A stretch of 64,000 bases of DNA from Halomarina salina (GTDB taxonomy: Archaea; Halobacteriota; Halobacteria; Halobacteriales; Haloarculaceae): positions 434,001-498,000 of the forward strand of contig NZ_JALLGW010000002.1 in assembly GCF_023074835.1 (NCBI RefSeq), given 5' to 3'. Numbering within the stretch: position 1 is the first letter of the stretch; the number at the start of each line of letters is the position of its first letter. This document shows positions 1 through 7,972 of the stretch, piece by piece. A model generated the notes under the pieces. That model was given only the letters and a program-made list of their open reading frames with translations, was not told where the DNA came from and did not search any database. The position numbers and the translations under genes were made by a program.

Positions 1-54
1 GATACCCGGCGTCTCGCGGACCTGCGCGGCGACCCGGTCGCGCGTCTCGCTCAT
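1..54 (-). pseudogene. 5' fragment of a two-winged-helix regulator gene
   Basis: The first 18 codons (MSETRDRVAAQVRETPGI) of the 170-residue regulator at 39460-39972 lie here and run off the window edge. Its ATG overlaps the stop of the upstream membrane-protein gene (ATGA), as in the complete copy. Whether the rest of the gene exists to the left is unknown. Confidence 0.7.
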
Positions 55-362
55 CGGCGCTCACCCGTGGCTCGCGCGCGGTCCGACCGGACGGAGTAGA
101 CGGCGACCAGCAGGAACCCGACCAGCGCCACGTCGAGGACGTGTTCGAGCGTGTGGTGGACGCCGTCGGCGAGGAGTCCGTCGAGCATGAGCAGTCCGGC
201 GACGGTCCGAGCGAGCAGCGTCGCGAGCGCGAGGAGGACGAGCAGGTACGACCGGGAGCGCCGCTGGACGTACGCGACGCCAGCGAGACCGACGAGCAGC
301 AGCGACCCGCCGCCCGCGAGGACCAGCGAGAGCGCGAGTCCCGACCCGTGTCCTGCACCCAT
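51..362 (-). CDS. small three-helix membrane protein (left copy)
   Basis: A 103-residue protein with three hydrophobic segments (about residues 8-30, 38-60 and 76-92) and a short Arg-rich cytoplasmic tail. I do not recognise a named family. Its stop overlaps the start of the winged-helix regulator gene by four bases (ATGA), so the two are probably co-translated, which suggests a sensor or partner for that regulator. The same protein is encoded at 39969-40280. Confidence 0.75.
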   Translation of the reverse strand: MGAGHGSGLALSLVLAGGGSLLLVGLAGVAYVQRRSRSYLLVLLALATLLARTVAGLLMLDGLLADGVHHTLEHVLDVALVGFLLVAVYSVRSDRARATGERR

Positions 363-441
363 TGCTACCGACCGTAGCCGCTCGACCGGCTTTCGGGTTC
401 TGGTTCGCGCGTCGAAACGGTCGGCAGTCGGTGGTTCGCAG

Positions 442-1107
442 TCAGAGGTCGGCGACCATCTCGCTCACGACCTGTAGCTCCTCCTCGTTGACGCCGTGGC
501 CCATCGCCTCGTAGATGCGCTCGTCCACCTCGCCGCCCAGCCCCTCGAATATCTCGCGCGTCTCGTGGACCCGTTCGAGCGGGATGTGCGGGTCCCGGTC
601 CGAACAGCCGAGGAAGACCGGCGTGCCGTCGAGCGACCCGTCGTAGTCCCGCGGCGTGTCGTCCGGGCCGACGACGCCCCCCGACAGTGCGGCGTGCCCG
701 CCGCGACGCTGCGCGTTGCGCGCGAGGAACTCGCTGGAGATGCACGCCCCCTGCGAGAAGCCGACCGTCATCACCTTCTCGGGGGGGACGCCTGCGTCCG
801 TTGCGGTCGCGATGGCGTCGGCGATAGCCTGTAACCCGGAGTCGAGACCGGGCTGGTTCGACTCGGTGGGTTCGAGGAAGGAGTTCGGGTACCAGGTGTT
901 CCGCGCGGCCTGCGGCGCGAGCAGTGCCACGTCGTCTCGCCCCTGGCTCACCTGCCGAGCGAGGTCGAGGATGCTCCGCGCCGTCGCGCCGCGCCCGTGG
1001 ATGGCGACGACGGCGGCCTCGGCCTCCGCCGGGTCCGCGCCGCCCGTCACGAGCGGCTGGGACTGGTGTGGTCCGTCCACCGGGTCGTCGGGACCGAGCG
1101 AACTCAT
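442..1107 (-). CDS. phospholipase/carboxylesterase family alpha/beta hydrolase (left copy)
   Basis: A 221-residue alpha/beta hydrolase of the phospholipase/carboxylesterase (YpfH/acyl-protein thioesterase) family. The nucleophile elbow GFSQG puts the catalytic Ser at about residue 118, with Asp170 or Asp172 in the SDRDPHIP segment and His204 in MGHG. The family hydrolyses short carboxylic or thioester substrates; the natural substrate here is unknown. The ATG at 1107 is preferred to the upstream in-frame start at 1335 because the family fold begins after it, a GGGAGG ribosome-binding-like stretch precedes it, and the extension would run through the divergent HxlR gene. It is divergent from that regulator, a common pairing for regulator and target. 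Confidence 0.85.
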   Translation of the reverse strand: MSSLGPDDPVDGPHQSQPLVTGGADPAEAEAAVVAIHGRGATARSILDLARQVSQGRDDVALLAPQAARNTWYPNSFLEPTESNQPGLDSGLQAIADAIATATDAGVPPEKVMTVGFSQGACISSEFLARNAQRRGGHAALSGGVVGPDDTPRDYDGSLDGTPVFLGCSDRDPHIPLERVHETREIFEGLGGEVDERIYEAMGHGVNEEELQVVSEMVADL

Positions 1108-1216
1108 CGGGCGTCCCTCCCGTCGGTCGACCGGTTTCGTAGTTGCATCGATAAACCTGGTTACGAGGCGAACTACTTTAACCGTTCGCGGACGAACGGG
1201 ACACCAGGTGACATCG
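1108..1216. promoter_or_regulatory. divergent promoter region between hydrolase and HxlR regulator
   Basis: The region holds an AT-rich box ACTTTAA (1175-1181) reading towards the regulator and ATAAACC (about 1151-1157; GGTTTAT on the minus strand) reading towards the hydrolase. These are the only TATA-like stretches between the two divergent starts. Confidence 0.5.
1182..1199. promoter_or_regulatory. perfect inverted repeat, candidate HxlR operator (left copy)
   Basis: CCGTTCG (1182-1188) and CGAACGG (1193-1199) form a perfect 7-bp inverted repeat with a 4-base spacer. It lies directly downstream of the TATA-like box and 17 bases before the HxlR start codon. HxlR proteins bind DNA as dimers at such palindromes, so autoregulation by occlusion is a reasonable inference. 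It recurs at 41100-41117 as part of the large duplication. Confidence 0.5.
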
Positions 1217-1594
1217 ATGTCAGGGGAGCAGTACACCGAGGAGGCCTGTGTCGTCATCGACTCCATCGAGCAGATCGGCTCGCAGTGGCGACTGGTCGTC
1301 CTGCACGACCTGCAGGAGGGAGAGAAGCGGTTCAACGAACTGAAGCGCTCGACGGGAGCGTCCTCGCGGACGCTCTCGCGGGTGCTCAGCGACCTGCAGG
1401 AGACGGGCTTCGTCGACCGCAGACTGGAGGAGGACGCGCCGGTCGCGACGTACTACTCGCTGACGGAGAAGGGCTGTTCGCTCCGCCCCGTGTTCGAGGA
1501 GATAGAGTGCTGGGCGAACGACTGGCTCGACGAGAGCGTCGTGGACCCGGAGACGACGCCCGCCGAACCCGAGGCGGACGCGCCCGCCGAGTGA
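1217..1594 (+). CDS. HxlR-family winged-helix transcriptional regulator (left copy)
   Basis: A 125-residue protein with the HxlR/MarR-like winged-helix fold. The recognition-helix region reads KRFNELKRSTGASSRTLSRV (about residues 37-56), and the wing YYSLTEKG is near residue 79. An acidic Pro-rich tail closes the protein. The ATG at 1217 follows the promoter and operator and gives the usual family length; longer in-frame extensions would cross the divergent hydrolase gene. HxlR proteins commonly sense redox or electrophile stress, and the two Cys residues (Cys11 and Cys97) could serve, but that is inference. Confidence 0.85.
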   Translation: MSGEQYTEEACVVIDSIEQIGSQWRLVVLHDLQEGEKRFNELKRSTGASSRTLSRVLSDLQETGFVDRRLEEDAPVATYYSLTEKGCSLRPVFEEIECWANDWLDESVVDPETTPAEPEADAPAE

Positions 1595-1628
1595 CGTCGG
1601 GGGGCCCTACTGACGTACTGTTCGTCCC

Positions 1629-2213
1629 TCAGTCCGGGCGTTCGAGCCTGAACCGGTCCTCTGTCGTGCTGTAGTAGCTCCCCGCGAGGCGACCGACCGC
1701 GTCGAGTTTCCTGACGTCCGGTTTCCCGTCCGTGAGCAGGTCGTCGTCGACGTGGGCGTGGACCACCTCGCCGAACACGAGCGTCTGGCGGCCGATCTCC
1801 TGCGTGTCGTACAGTTCGCACTCCAGCACGACCGGCACGTCCGCGATTCGTGGTGCATCGACGCGCGTGGCGTCGACGCGTTCGAGGTGCGCGTGCTCGA
1901 ACTCGTCCTCGCCGGGCGCGAGCGTCGCACTCGTCGCGTTCATCGCTTCGGCGAAGTCACGGGTGACGACGTGGACGGTGAACGTCTCGCTCTCGATGGC
2001 GTTGTTCGCGCTGTCCTTGCGGTGTTCGCCGGTGCCGCCGGGGGCGAAGTAGACGACCGGCGGGTCGGGCGAGACGACGTTGAAGAACGAGTACGGCGCG
2101 AGGTTCGCCCGGCCCTCGGCGTCGTAGCTTCCGACCCACGCGATTGGTCGGGGGACGACGACACCGCCGAGCAGACGGTACGCCGACCCGAACTCCTCGG
2201 GTGCGCCCTCCAT
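1629..2213 (-). CDS. flavin reductase-like FMN-binding split-barrel protein (left copy)
   Basis: A 194-residue member of the flavin reductase/flavoredoxin (DIM6/NTAB) family. The family motif PRPIAWV (about residues 22-28) and the FMN-contact segment NLAPYSFFN (about residues 38-46) are clear. Such proteins bind FMN and reduce flavin or act in electron transfer. The gene starts directly at the stop of the VOC gene (TGA then ATG with no gap), so the two are one transcription unit. The partner may be an oxygenase-like VOC enzyme using the reduced flavin pool, but no substrate can be assigned. Confidence 0.85.
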   Translation of the reverse strand: MEGAPEEFGSAYRLLGGVVVPRPIAWVGSYDAEGRANLAPYSFFNVVSPDPPVVYFAPGGTGEHRKDSANNAIESETFTVHVVTRDFAEAMNATSATLAPGEDEFEHAHLERVDATRVDAPRIADVPVVLECELYDTQEIGRQTLVFGEVVHAHVDDDLLTDGKPDVRKLDAVGRLAGSYYSTTEDRFRLERPD

Positions 2214-2837
2214 TCAGGCCCGCCCCTCGGAGACGTCCGTCCCGGTCGGTGCGTCGGGCAGGTCGTGCTCCTCGACCGGGAGGTCCAGCGCCTCCAGCGC
2301 GGTCCGGAGGTCCTCGCCGCGGACGTACTCCGCTTCCGCTTCGACGCGCGCTGCGTGGGCGCGGGCGAGCACCTCGGCGCGGCGGTCGTCCGGAATGGCG
2401 AACTTGTCGGCGACGAGTTCGATGGTCAGGCCGTTGTGGTCCCTGGTGTAGAGGCTGTGGAACGCGCCGCGGTCGAACTCCGAGAAGCGCCGCCCCGTCT
2501 CCCGCAGGTTCTCGCGGGTCTCGCGGAACTGTTCGGGGTCGAGGCGGAACGCGAGGTGGTGGACCGCGCCGACGTCGGGGTCCTGCCGTTCGACGGAGTC
2601 GCGCTCCTCGTCGCAGAAGAACGTGACGAGGCGGCCGTCGCCCGCGTCGAAGAACAGGTGAGTCTCGTCGGTACTGTCGAGGTTCGGCTGGCGCATCACG
2701 AGGCGCATGCCGAGGGTGTCGCGGTAGAACGCGACGGTGTCCTCGACGGTCGACCCGACGAGCGTGACGTGGTCGGTCCCCTCGACGTGGAGGGTGCTGT
2801 CCGGGCGGTCGGCGGTGACTGGGGGGTCGCTGCTCAC
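2214..2837 (-). CDS. VOC-family (glyoxalase/extradiol dioxygenase-like) protein (left copy)
   Basis: A 207-residue vicinal-oxygen-chelate protein. The beta-alpha-beta-beta-beta modules show likely metal ligands: His in GTDHVTL (about residue 23), His in AVHHLAF (about residue 92) and Glu in GLTIELVAD (about residue 140). This is the His-His-Glu set of extradiol dioxygenases and related lyases. The C-terminal roughly 60 residues are a charged extension beyond the core fold. The stop codon abuts the ATG of the flavin reductase gene. Confidence 0.8.
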   Translation of the reverse strand: MSSDPPVTADRPDSTLHVEGTDHVTLVGSTVEDTVAFYRDTLGMRLVMRQPNLDSTDETHLFFDAGDGRLVTFFCDEERDSVERQDPDVGAVHHLAFRLDPEQFRETRENLRETGRRFSEFDRGAFHSLYTRDHNGLTIELVADKFAIPDDRRAEVLARAHAARVEAEAEYVRGEDLRTALEALDLPVEEHDLPDAPTGTDVSEGRA

Positions 2838-2947
2838 GGGGGCGCTACGAGCCGACGGCGTATAGCCTCCCGTGGACGCGGCGGTTAGCGGGTGGCACGA
2901 GCGTCACCTGGATGGTGACGAGCGGACGAGTTCACCGCAGCGAACCG

Positions 2948-3793
2948 CTACCCGAGGTTCAGTATCTCGCGGGTCTCGTCGGGGGTCGCCACGGGTCGAC
3001 CGAGCGTCTCGGCGACGGAGACCACTCGCTCGACGAGTTGCGCGTTGCTCTCGGCGAGTTCGCCGCGGCGGTAGTAGACGTTGTCCTCCAGGCCGACGCG
3101 GACGTGGCCGCCGAACAGCAGCCCCATCGTCGCGAACGGGAGCTGGTGGGGGCCGAACCCGAGCGTGTTGAACGACGCACCGTCGGGAAGGTCGTGGACG
3201 AGGGCGAGGAGGTTCTCGGGCGTCGGCCGCGTGAGCGTCCCCGACCCGAAGATGAGCGTCGCGTACACCGGGTCGTCGAGGTCGCGGCGCTCCAGCAGCT
3301 CGTAGGTCTCGGTCACCTGCCCGCCGTTGAACAGTTCGAGTTCGGGCTTGATTCCCCGCTCGCGCATCTCGTCGTACAGTCTGTCGATGGTGGCGCGCGT
3401 GTTCTCGCTCGTCAGGTGCTGGTAGCGGTTGAGCGGCCCCATGTCGAGGCTCGCCATCTCCGGGGCGGGGTCCGTGCGCAGGGGCTGGAGGCGCGCCTCG
3501 TCGGACGCGCCGGTCGCCCCCGTCGAGTGCTGGACGACGAGGTCCGGCGCGCGGGAGCGAATCTCGTCGTCGATGGCCTGGAAGCGCTCGGTCGAGAACG
3601 CTCGCTCGCCGTTGTCCGCGCGGGCGTGGACGTGGACGACGCTCGCGCCGGCCTCCCGGCAGGCGGCGGCCGCCTCGCCGATCTCCGCGGGCGTCTCGGG
3701 GAGGTTCGGGTTCGCCTCCTTGCCGTGGACGCCGCCGGTGAGCGCGGCGGTGACGATGGCCGGCTCGCCCGCGAGGTAGTCGTCGTAGCTCAC
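2948..3793 (-). CDS. BKACE (DUF849) beta-keto acid cleavage enzyme (left copy)
   Basis: A 281-residue TIM-barrel enzyme of the BKACE family. These enzymes condense a beta-keto acid with acetyl-CoA to give acetoacetate and a new CoA ester. Family signatures are ALTGGVHGKEAN near residue 17, VHVHAR near residue 53, and GGHVRVGLEDNVYYRRGELA near residue 228. Zn ligands are expected among the His and Glu residues of these motifs. It overlaps the upstream Cys-containing small gene by four bases (ATGA). With the VOC and flavin reductase genes it suggests a catabolic cluster for an organic acid, substrate unknown. Confidence 0.88.
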   Translation of the reverse strand: MSYDDYLAGEPAIVTAALTGGVHGKEANPNLPETPAEIGEAAAACREAGASVVHVHARADNGERAFSTERFQAIDDEIRSRAPDLVVQHSTGATGASDEARLQPLRTDPAPEMASLDMGPLNRYQHLTSENTRATIDRLYDEMRERGIKPELELFNGGQVTETYELLERRDLDDPVYATLIFGSGTLTRPTPENLLALVHDLPDGASFNTLGFGPHQLPFATMGLLFGGHVRVGLEDNVYYRRGELAESNAQLVERVVSVAETLGRPVATPDETREILNLG

Positions 3794-3975
3794 TCCTGGT
3801 CCTCCGCCGCACGGTAGAACTCGCAGTCCGTCTCGTGGTCGAGGCTCCAGCGGTCGTTACAGATGTCGGCGCGCATCGGCTGGACGAACGCGTCGACGGC
3901 GGTGCAGTACGCTCGGTCGGTGTCGAACGACCGCTCCTCGTCCGCGTCGCGGTACTCCAGATACGGGCAGGTCAT
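3790..3975 (-). CDS. small Cys-containing acidic protein (left copy)
   Basis: A 61-residue protein beginning MTCPYLEYRD, with four Cys residues (about 3, 24, 39 and 51) that could bind a metal or an Fe-S centre. The ATG at 3975 is preferred over an upstream in-frame start at 4002 because homology-like content begins at MTCPYL. It overlaps the BKACE start by four bases, so it is probably the first gene of that operon. No function is assigned. Confidence 0.65.
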   Translation of the reverse strand: MTCPYLEYRDADEERSFDTDRAYCTAVDAFVQPMRADICNDRWSLDHETDCEFYRAAEDQE

Positions 3976-4112
3976 GGAACGGGGGACGCGCGAGTTCGCC
4001 AAAAGCGTTCGCTGATTGCGAGGTCACCGGGGTGTCGGGGACTCGGACGTGAGTAGGGCACCGCAGCCGACCACAGCGCACTTGTCGACGCGTCGAATCG
4101 TCCGGGTATCAC

Positions 4113-5297
4113 GTGTCCCTCCGCTCGTGGCCCCACCGCCGGACGGTGCTCGCCTGCTGCGTCGTCGCCTACTTCGGCGTCCGGTTCGCGGAGTACGTCC
4201 TCACAATCGTCTACCCGGACGTTCGGGCGGGCGTCGGCGTCTCCGACCTCACGCTCGGCGTCGGCTTCACCGCGAGCACGGTCACCTACGCGCTCGCCCA
4301 GTTGCCCAGCGGCGCGCTCGGTGACCGGTTCGGCGCACGACGGGTCGTGCTGGCGGCGCTCCTCGGGACTGCCGTCGCCAGCCTCCTCCTCGCGGGAGCC
4401 ACCTCGGGGGCCGTGCTCGTCGGCGCGATGGCACTGCTCGGTGCGGTCGGCGGCGCGTACTACAGTCCGGCGACGGCGCTCCTCGCAGACCGGTTCGACG
4501 CCACCGGCCGCGCCATCGGCGTCCACCGACTCGGCGCGCAGGTGGTCGGCCTCACCGGCCCGCTGGTCGCGCTCGTCGGCGTGAGATACGGCTGGCGGGT
4601 CGCCCTCGCGTCGGGGGCGGCCGTCGCGCTCCCGGCGTTCGTCGGGTTCGCGCTGTTCGTCCGACCCCGTGGTCAGAGCGTGCCTCCGGAGTCGACGACC
4701 GCGCTCCGCGAACGACTCGACGCCGGGACGCTCCGGGAACTGCTCTCGCGACGACCCATCGCGGTGACGACGGCCGTCGCCGCCCTCGCGCAGTTCGCCG
4801 ACACGGCCGCGTTCTCCTACCTCCCCGCCGTCCTGCGTACGTATCACGGGCTCTCGCCGACGCTCGCCGGGACGCTGTTCGCCGGCTACTTCGCCGTCCA
4901 GGCGGCCATCCAGGTGCCGACGGGGTGGCTCTCGGACCGGGTCGGTCGCGACCCGGTCGTCGTCGGGACGCTGCTGTCGGGCGTCGCCGGGTTCTGTCTG
5001 CTCGTCGTGGGCGACCGGACGGCCGTCGTCACCCTCGGCGTGGGGCTCGTCGGCGTCGGGATGGGATGGAGCCCCGCGGTGCAGTCGCGGTTCCTCGACC
5101 ACCTCGACGCGGAGGAGTCTGGTCACGGGTTCGGCCTCGTCCGGACCGTCTACATCGGGTTCGCCGCGCTCTGTGGGCTGGTCGTCGGTGGGGCGGTGAC
5201 CGTCTCCGGGTGGGGACTCGCGCTCTCGACGCTCGCCGGAGCGATGGCGCTGGCGACGCTGGTGGTCGTCGTGAGTCGGGTCGAGAGGAAGTGGTGA
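4113..5297 (+). CDS. MFS transporter (left copy)
   Basis: A 394-residue major facilitator superfamily protein with about twelve hydrophobic helices and the loop-2/3 signature GALGDRFGARRVVL (about residues 67-80). A related loop, GWLSDRVGRDPVVV, lies in the second half. The start is the GTG at 4113, right before the first helix. The substrate cannot be told from sequence. It ends ten bases before the 3' end of the convergent PAP2 gene. Confidence 0.88.
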   Translation: MSLRSWPHRRTVLACCVVAYFGVRFAEYVLTIVYPDVRAGVGVSDLTLGVGFTASTVTYALAQLPSGALGDRFGARRVVLAALLGTAVASLLLAGATSGAVLVGAMALLGAVGGAYYSPATALLADRFDATGRAIGVHRLGAQVVGLTGPLVALVGVRYGWRVALASGAAVALPAFVGFALFVRPRGQSVPPESTTALRERLDAGTLRELLSRRPIAVTTAVAALAQFADTAAFSYLPAVLRTYHGLSPTLAGTLFAGYFAVQAAIQVPTGWLSDRVGRDPVVVGTLLSGVAGFCLLVVGDRTAVVTLGVGLVGVGMGWSPAVQSRFLDHLDAEESGHGFGLVRTVYIGFAALCGLVVGGAVTVSGWGLALSTLAGAMALATLVVVVSRVERKW

Positions 5298-5307
5298 GGC
5301 TGTCCAG

Positions 5308-6120
5308 TCAGTTCCCGCGCGCCACCGGGTTGAACCGGTCGGGGTCGACGCGCTGGGTGAACCAGTAGACGCCCGCCGCGAGCACGGCCGCGGCCAGCGC
5401 GTCGGTCAGCCAGTGGATACCGAGGTACAGCGTCGACAGCACGATGATGAACGCGAGTGCGCTCACCAGCCGCGAGTACTTCTCGCTCGCGTTCCGCGCG
5501 TACAGCGCCGCGAGCACCGAGAGCCCGGTGTGGAGGCTCGGGAACGCCTTGACCAGCGTGTCCGTCGCCATCACGCCGGCGCGGATGATGGGGTTGAAGT
5601 CCAGCATCAGCGGCCGCACCTCCAGCAGGTACAGCCCCGGAATGCCGACCGGGAACAGCAGGAAGAACGGCACGGCCAGCAACACGAGGACGATGTACGC
5701 CATCGCGTAGCGACGCGCCTGTCCCTCGTCGTGTGCCTTCAGCTTGAAGTACGTGAACAGCACGATGAACGGGAAGCCCACGAGGTACGCGACGGTGAAG
5801 AACGCCGTCAGCGCGTACGCCGCCCACTCGGGGACGATAGCAGTCACCGACTGGAACGTGGCGACCGCCGGGCCTTCGAGTTCGTAGACGTAGTTGGTGA
5901 ACGTTCGGTCGGCGTGGAACCGGTGTGCGAGTTCGTTGACGCAGAACGTCACGACCCACGCGAGACCGATGTACCGCCAGTCAGTTCGGAGGAACTCCCG
6001 GACGAACGCCACGGGGCGAAGGTCGGGGAGGAAGACGCGTGCGCCGACGAGGAAGGCGACCAGCGCGGCCGCTGTCATCCCCACGACGTACTGCGTCTCC
6101 GGTTGGAGGGGGACCATCAT
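5308..6120 (-). CDS. PAP2-superfamily membrane phosphatase, PAP2_3-like (left copy)
   Basis: An integral membrane protein of about 270 residues with six helices. The active-site motifs KAFPSLHTG and LYLGIHWLTD match the PSxH and SRxxxxxHxxxD blocks of lipid phosphatases of the AUR1/PAP2_3 type. It probably removes phosphate from, or transfers head groups on, isoprenoid lipids. Two adjacent ATGs (6120 and 6117) follow a TATA-like box on this strand, so I start at 6120. The GTG at 6132 is less likely. Confidence 0.82.
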   Translation of the reverse strand: MMVPLQPETQYVVGMTAAALVAFLVGARVFLPDLRPVAFVREFLRTDWRYIGLAWVVTFCVNELAHRFHADRTFTNYVYELEGPAVATFQSVTAIVPEWAAYALTAFFTVAYLVGFPFIVLFTYFKLKAHDEGQARRYAMAYIVLVLLAVPFFLLFPVGIPGLYLLEVRPLMLDFNPIIRAGVMATDTLVKAFPSLHTGLSVLAALYARNASEKYSRLVSALAFIIVLSTLYLGIHWLTDALAAAVLAAGVYWFTQRVDPDRFNPVARGN

Positions 6121-6148
6121 TGCAAGGTGCACGTATCGCTAATGAGGC

Positions 6149-6156
6149 TAAATATC
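6149..6156 (-). promoter_or_regulatory. TATA box for PAP2 gene (left copy)
   Basis: TAAATATC (GATATTTA on the coding strand) lies about 30 bases upstream of the paired ATGs in an AT-rich patch that stands out from its high-GC surroundings. The spacing fits a near-leaderless archaeal promoter. The equivalent site in the other copy is 46067-46074. Confidence 0.5.
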
Positions 6157-6287
6157 TTTTCTTCTAGAGTTACTGGCACGTTCGGTGTCACTCCACCGCA
6201 CGGTCCACGACCACCATCGCACGACCACCACCGGACGGTCACCGCCATCGAGACAGCGTTTTGCACCCCGGAACCGAACGTCGAGGC

Positions 6288-7013
6288 GTGCAAGTCGTGG
6301 GCTACGACCGCTCCGACCCCGCTCTCCGCCTCGCCAGCGACGGCGACCTCTCGCGGCAGGTGCTCGCGCCCGGTACGGACCTCGCGTACACGCTCGGCGA
6401 ACGACACTGTGCGGGCCGCATCGACTACGAAACCGAGCGCCACGAGTTCTGTGCGAACCCGGCGGCACCCTACTGTCCCACGCACACCGTCCCCTGGTCG
6501 GTCCAGTCGAACGCAGACTCGACGGAGGAACACGCCGTCTACCTCGCCGCGTTCGCCCCCGACGTGTTCAAGGTCGGCGTCACTCGCTCGTGGCGACTGG
6601 AGACGCGCCTCCGCGAGCAGGGGGCCGACCGCGCCGCGCACATCCACACCGTCAGCGACGGCCGCGTCGCCCGCGACCTGGAGGCCGAGATCGCCCGGGA
6701 CGTCGGCGACCAGGTCCGCGTGGCGACGAAGGTGGCCGGACTCCACGAACAGGTCGACGAGACGGCGTGGGAGGCACTGCTGGCCGACCACCGCGTCGTC
6801 GAGCGCTTCGACTTCGACTACGGCGTCGACCTCGACGCGCGACCGGTCGCCGAGACGCTGCTGACGGGGACGGTCCGCGCGACGAAGGGCCGAATCCTCC
6901 TGCTCGACCGCGGCGGCACGACGTACGCCGTCGACCTGCGGGACCTGCTCGGCTACGAGGTGCACGAGGAGGCGGACGGTCGCGCGCTCCAGTCGAGTCT
7001 CGGGAGTTTCTGA
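6288..7013 (+). CDS. DUF2797 family protein (left copy)
   Basis: A 241-residue protein matching haloarchaeal DUF2797 proteins. An N-terminal Cys/His cluster (CAGRIDYETERHEFC then YCPTH) could bind zinc. The central segment VFKVGVTRSWRLETRLREQG resembles the core of GIY-YIG nucleases, followed by a charged C-terminal half. I start at the GTG at 6288 because the preceding in-frame TTG at 6261 lies in the probable promoter region. Nuclease activity is inference; the family is uncharacterised. Confidence 0.75.
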   Translation: MQVVGYDRSDPALRLASDGDLSRQVLAPGTDLAYTLGERHCAGRIDYETERHEFCANPAAPYCPTHTVPWSVQSNADSTEEHAVYLAAFAPDVFKVGVTRSWRLETRLREQGADRAAHIHTVSDGRVARDLEAEIARDVGDQVRVATKVAGLHEQVDETAWEALLADHRVVERFDFDYGVDLDARPVAETLLTGTVRATKGRILLLDRGGTTYAVDLRDLLGYEVHEEADGRALQSSLGSF

Positions 7014-7077
7014 ACGAGGTCGCGAGCGCCGTCGCTCACGACGACTGGAGCGAAAACTGAAAGAACGCGACGACGCG

Positions 7078-7596
7078 TCAGTTACGCGATTCGAGCGCGT
7101 CGGCGATGCGTTCGAGTTCGCGGCGGACGTCGTGGACCTCGTCGCGGACCTTCCGGACCTCGCGGACGAGTTCCTCGTTGGCGCGGTCGTTCTCGCCGCG
7201 TTCGCGGGGGTCGGGGCCGCCGCCCATTCCGGGCGGACCGCCGCCCATGCCACCGGGGCCGCCGCCCATGCCGCCACCGCCCATCCCGCCGGGGCCGCCG
7301 CCGCCCATCATACCGCCCATCATCTGGGCGAACGGGTTGCCGCCACCGCCCATCCCACCGGGACCACCCTCCTCGCCGCCGAACGCCTCTTCGAGACGCT
7401 CCTCGGGCGAGCGGTCGTCGGGGCCGCCCTCGCCCTCGCGCTGTTCGGCGCGCTGCTGTCGGATCTCCTCGACGCGTTCGCGGAACGACTTCTCCTCGCC
7501 CGCGTCGTCGCCCGCCTCGTCGTCACCGCTCACGATTGGCTCTTCGTCGGCCGATTCGTCGGACGGCGTCTCCTCCGTCGGGTCGTCGTCACTCAT
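7078..7596 (-). CDS. low-complexity Gly/Met-rich acidic protein (left copy)
   Basis: A 172-residue protein in three parts: an acidic N-terminus (residues 1-70), a Gly-Met-rich tract of GPGGMGGG-type repeats (about residues 75-127), and a charged C-terminal helix with coiled-coil character (NEELVREVRKVRDEVHDVRR region). It has no membrane segment and no recognised domain. The Met/Gly tract could drive self-association or bind soft metals; both are inference. Confidence 0.7.
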   Translation of the reverse strand: MSDDDPTEETPSDESADEEPIVSGDDEAGDDAGEEKSFRERVEEIRQQRAEQREGEGGPDDRSPEERLEEAFGGEEGGPGGMGGGGNPFAQMMGGMMGGGGPGGMGGGGMGGGPGGMGGGPPGMGGGPDPRERGENDRANEELVREVRKVRDEVHDVRRELERIADALESRN

Positions 7597-7669
7597 GGGC
7601 CGCCCTTCTCGGCCACGTCACAAAAGGATGTGTGACTGGCGTCGGTCGCAAAGTGAGTCGTCAGCGTGG

Positions 7670-7972
7670 CTACAGTCGACGGACGACCAGCGAGATGCCG
7701 ACCGCCGCCAGGAGCAGGACGCCGAGGTTGAACGCCGCCTGGTACAGCGGCTGGTAGCGCTCGCTCACCCACACGTCGATGGCGTGGGAGGCGCTGCCGT
7801 AGAAGTTCACCGTCGCCACCAGCGCCAGCAGGACGCAGAGACCGAGCGCGCCATAGAGGAGGTACGTCCGCAACTGGTCGGCGTCGAGCGCGGTCCGGGT
7901 GCGTGCGCTCGGGCCGTAGTCGGCGTTGGGTCGGTCGACGGCGTCCTCGCCGTCGCGCGTCTCGGAGCTCAC
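7670..7972 (-). CDS. two-helix membrane protein (left copy)
   Basis: A 100-residue protein with an acidic N-terminal tail and two transmembrane helices (about residues 36-57 and 79-97). The first helix carries LLYGALGLCVLLALVATV. Its ATG overlaps the stop of the upstream PGF-CTERM surface-protein gene by four bases (ATGA at 7969-7972), so the two are co-translated. Function unknown. Confidence 0.72.
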   Translation of the reverse strand: MSSETRDGEDAVDRPNADYGPSARTRTALDADQLRTYLLYGALGLCVLLALVATVNFYGSASHAIDVWVSERYQPLYQAAFNLGVLLLAAVGISLVVRRL

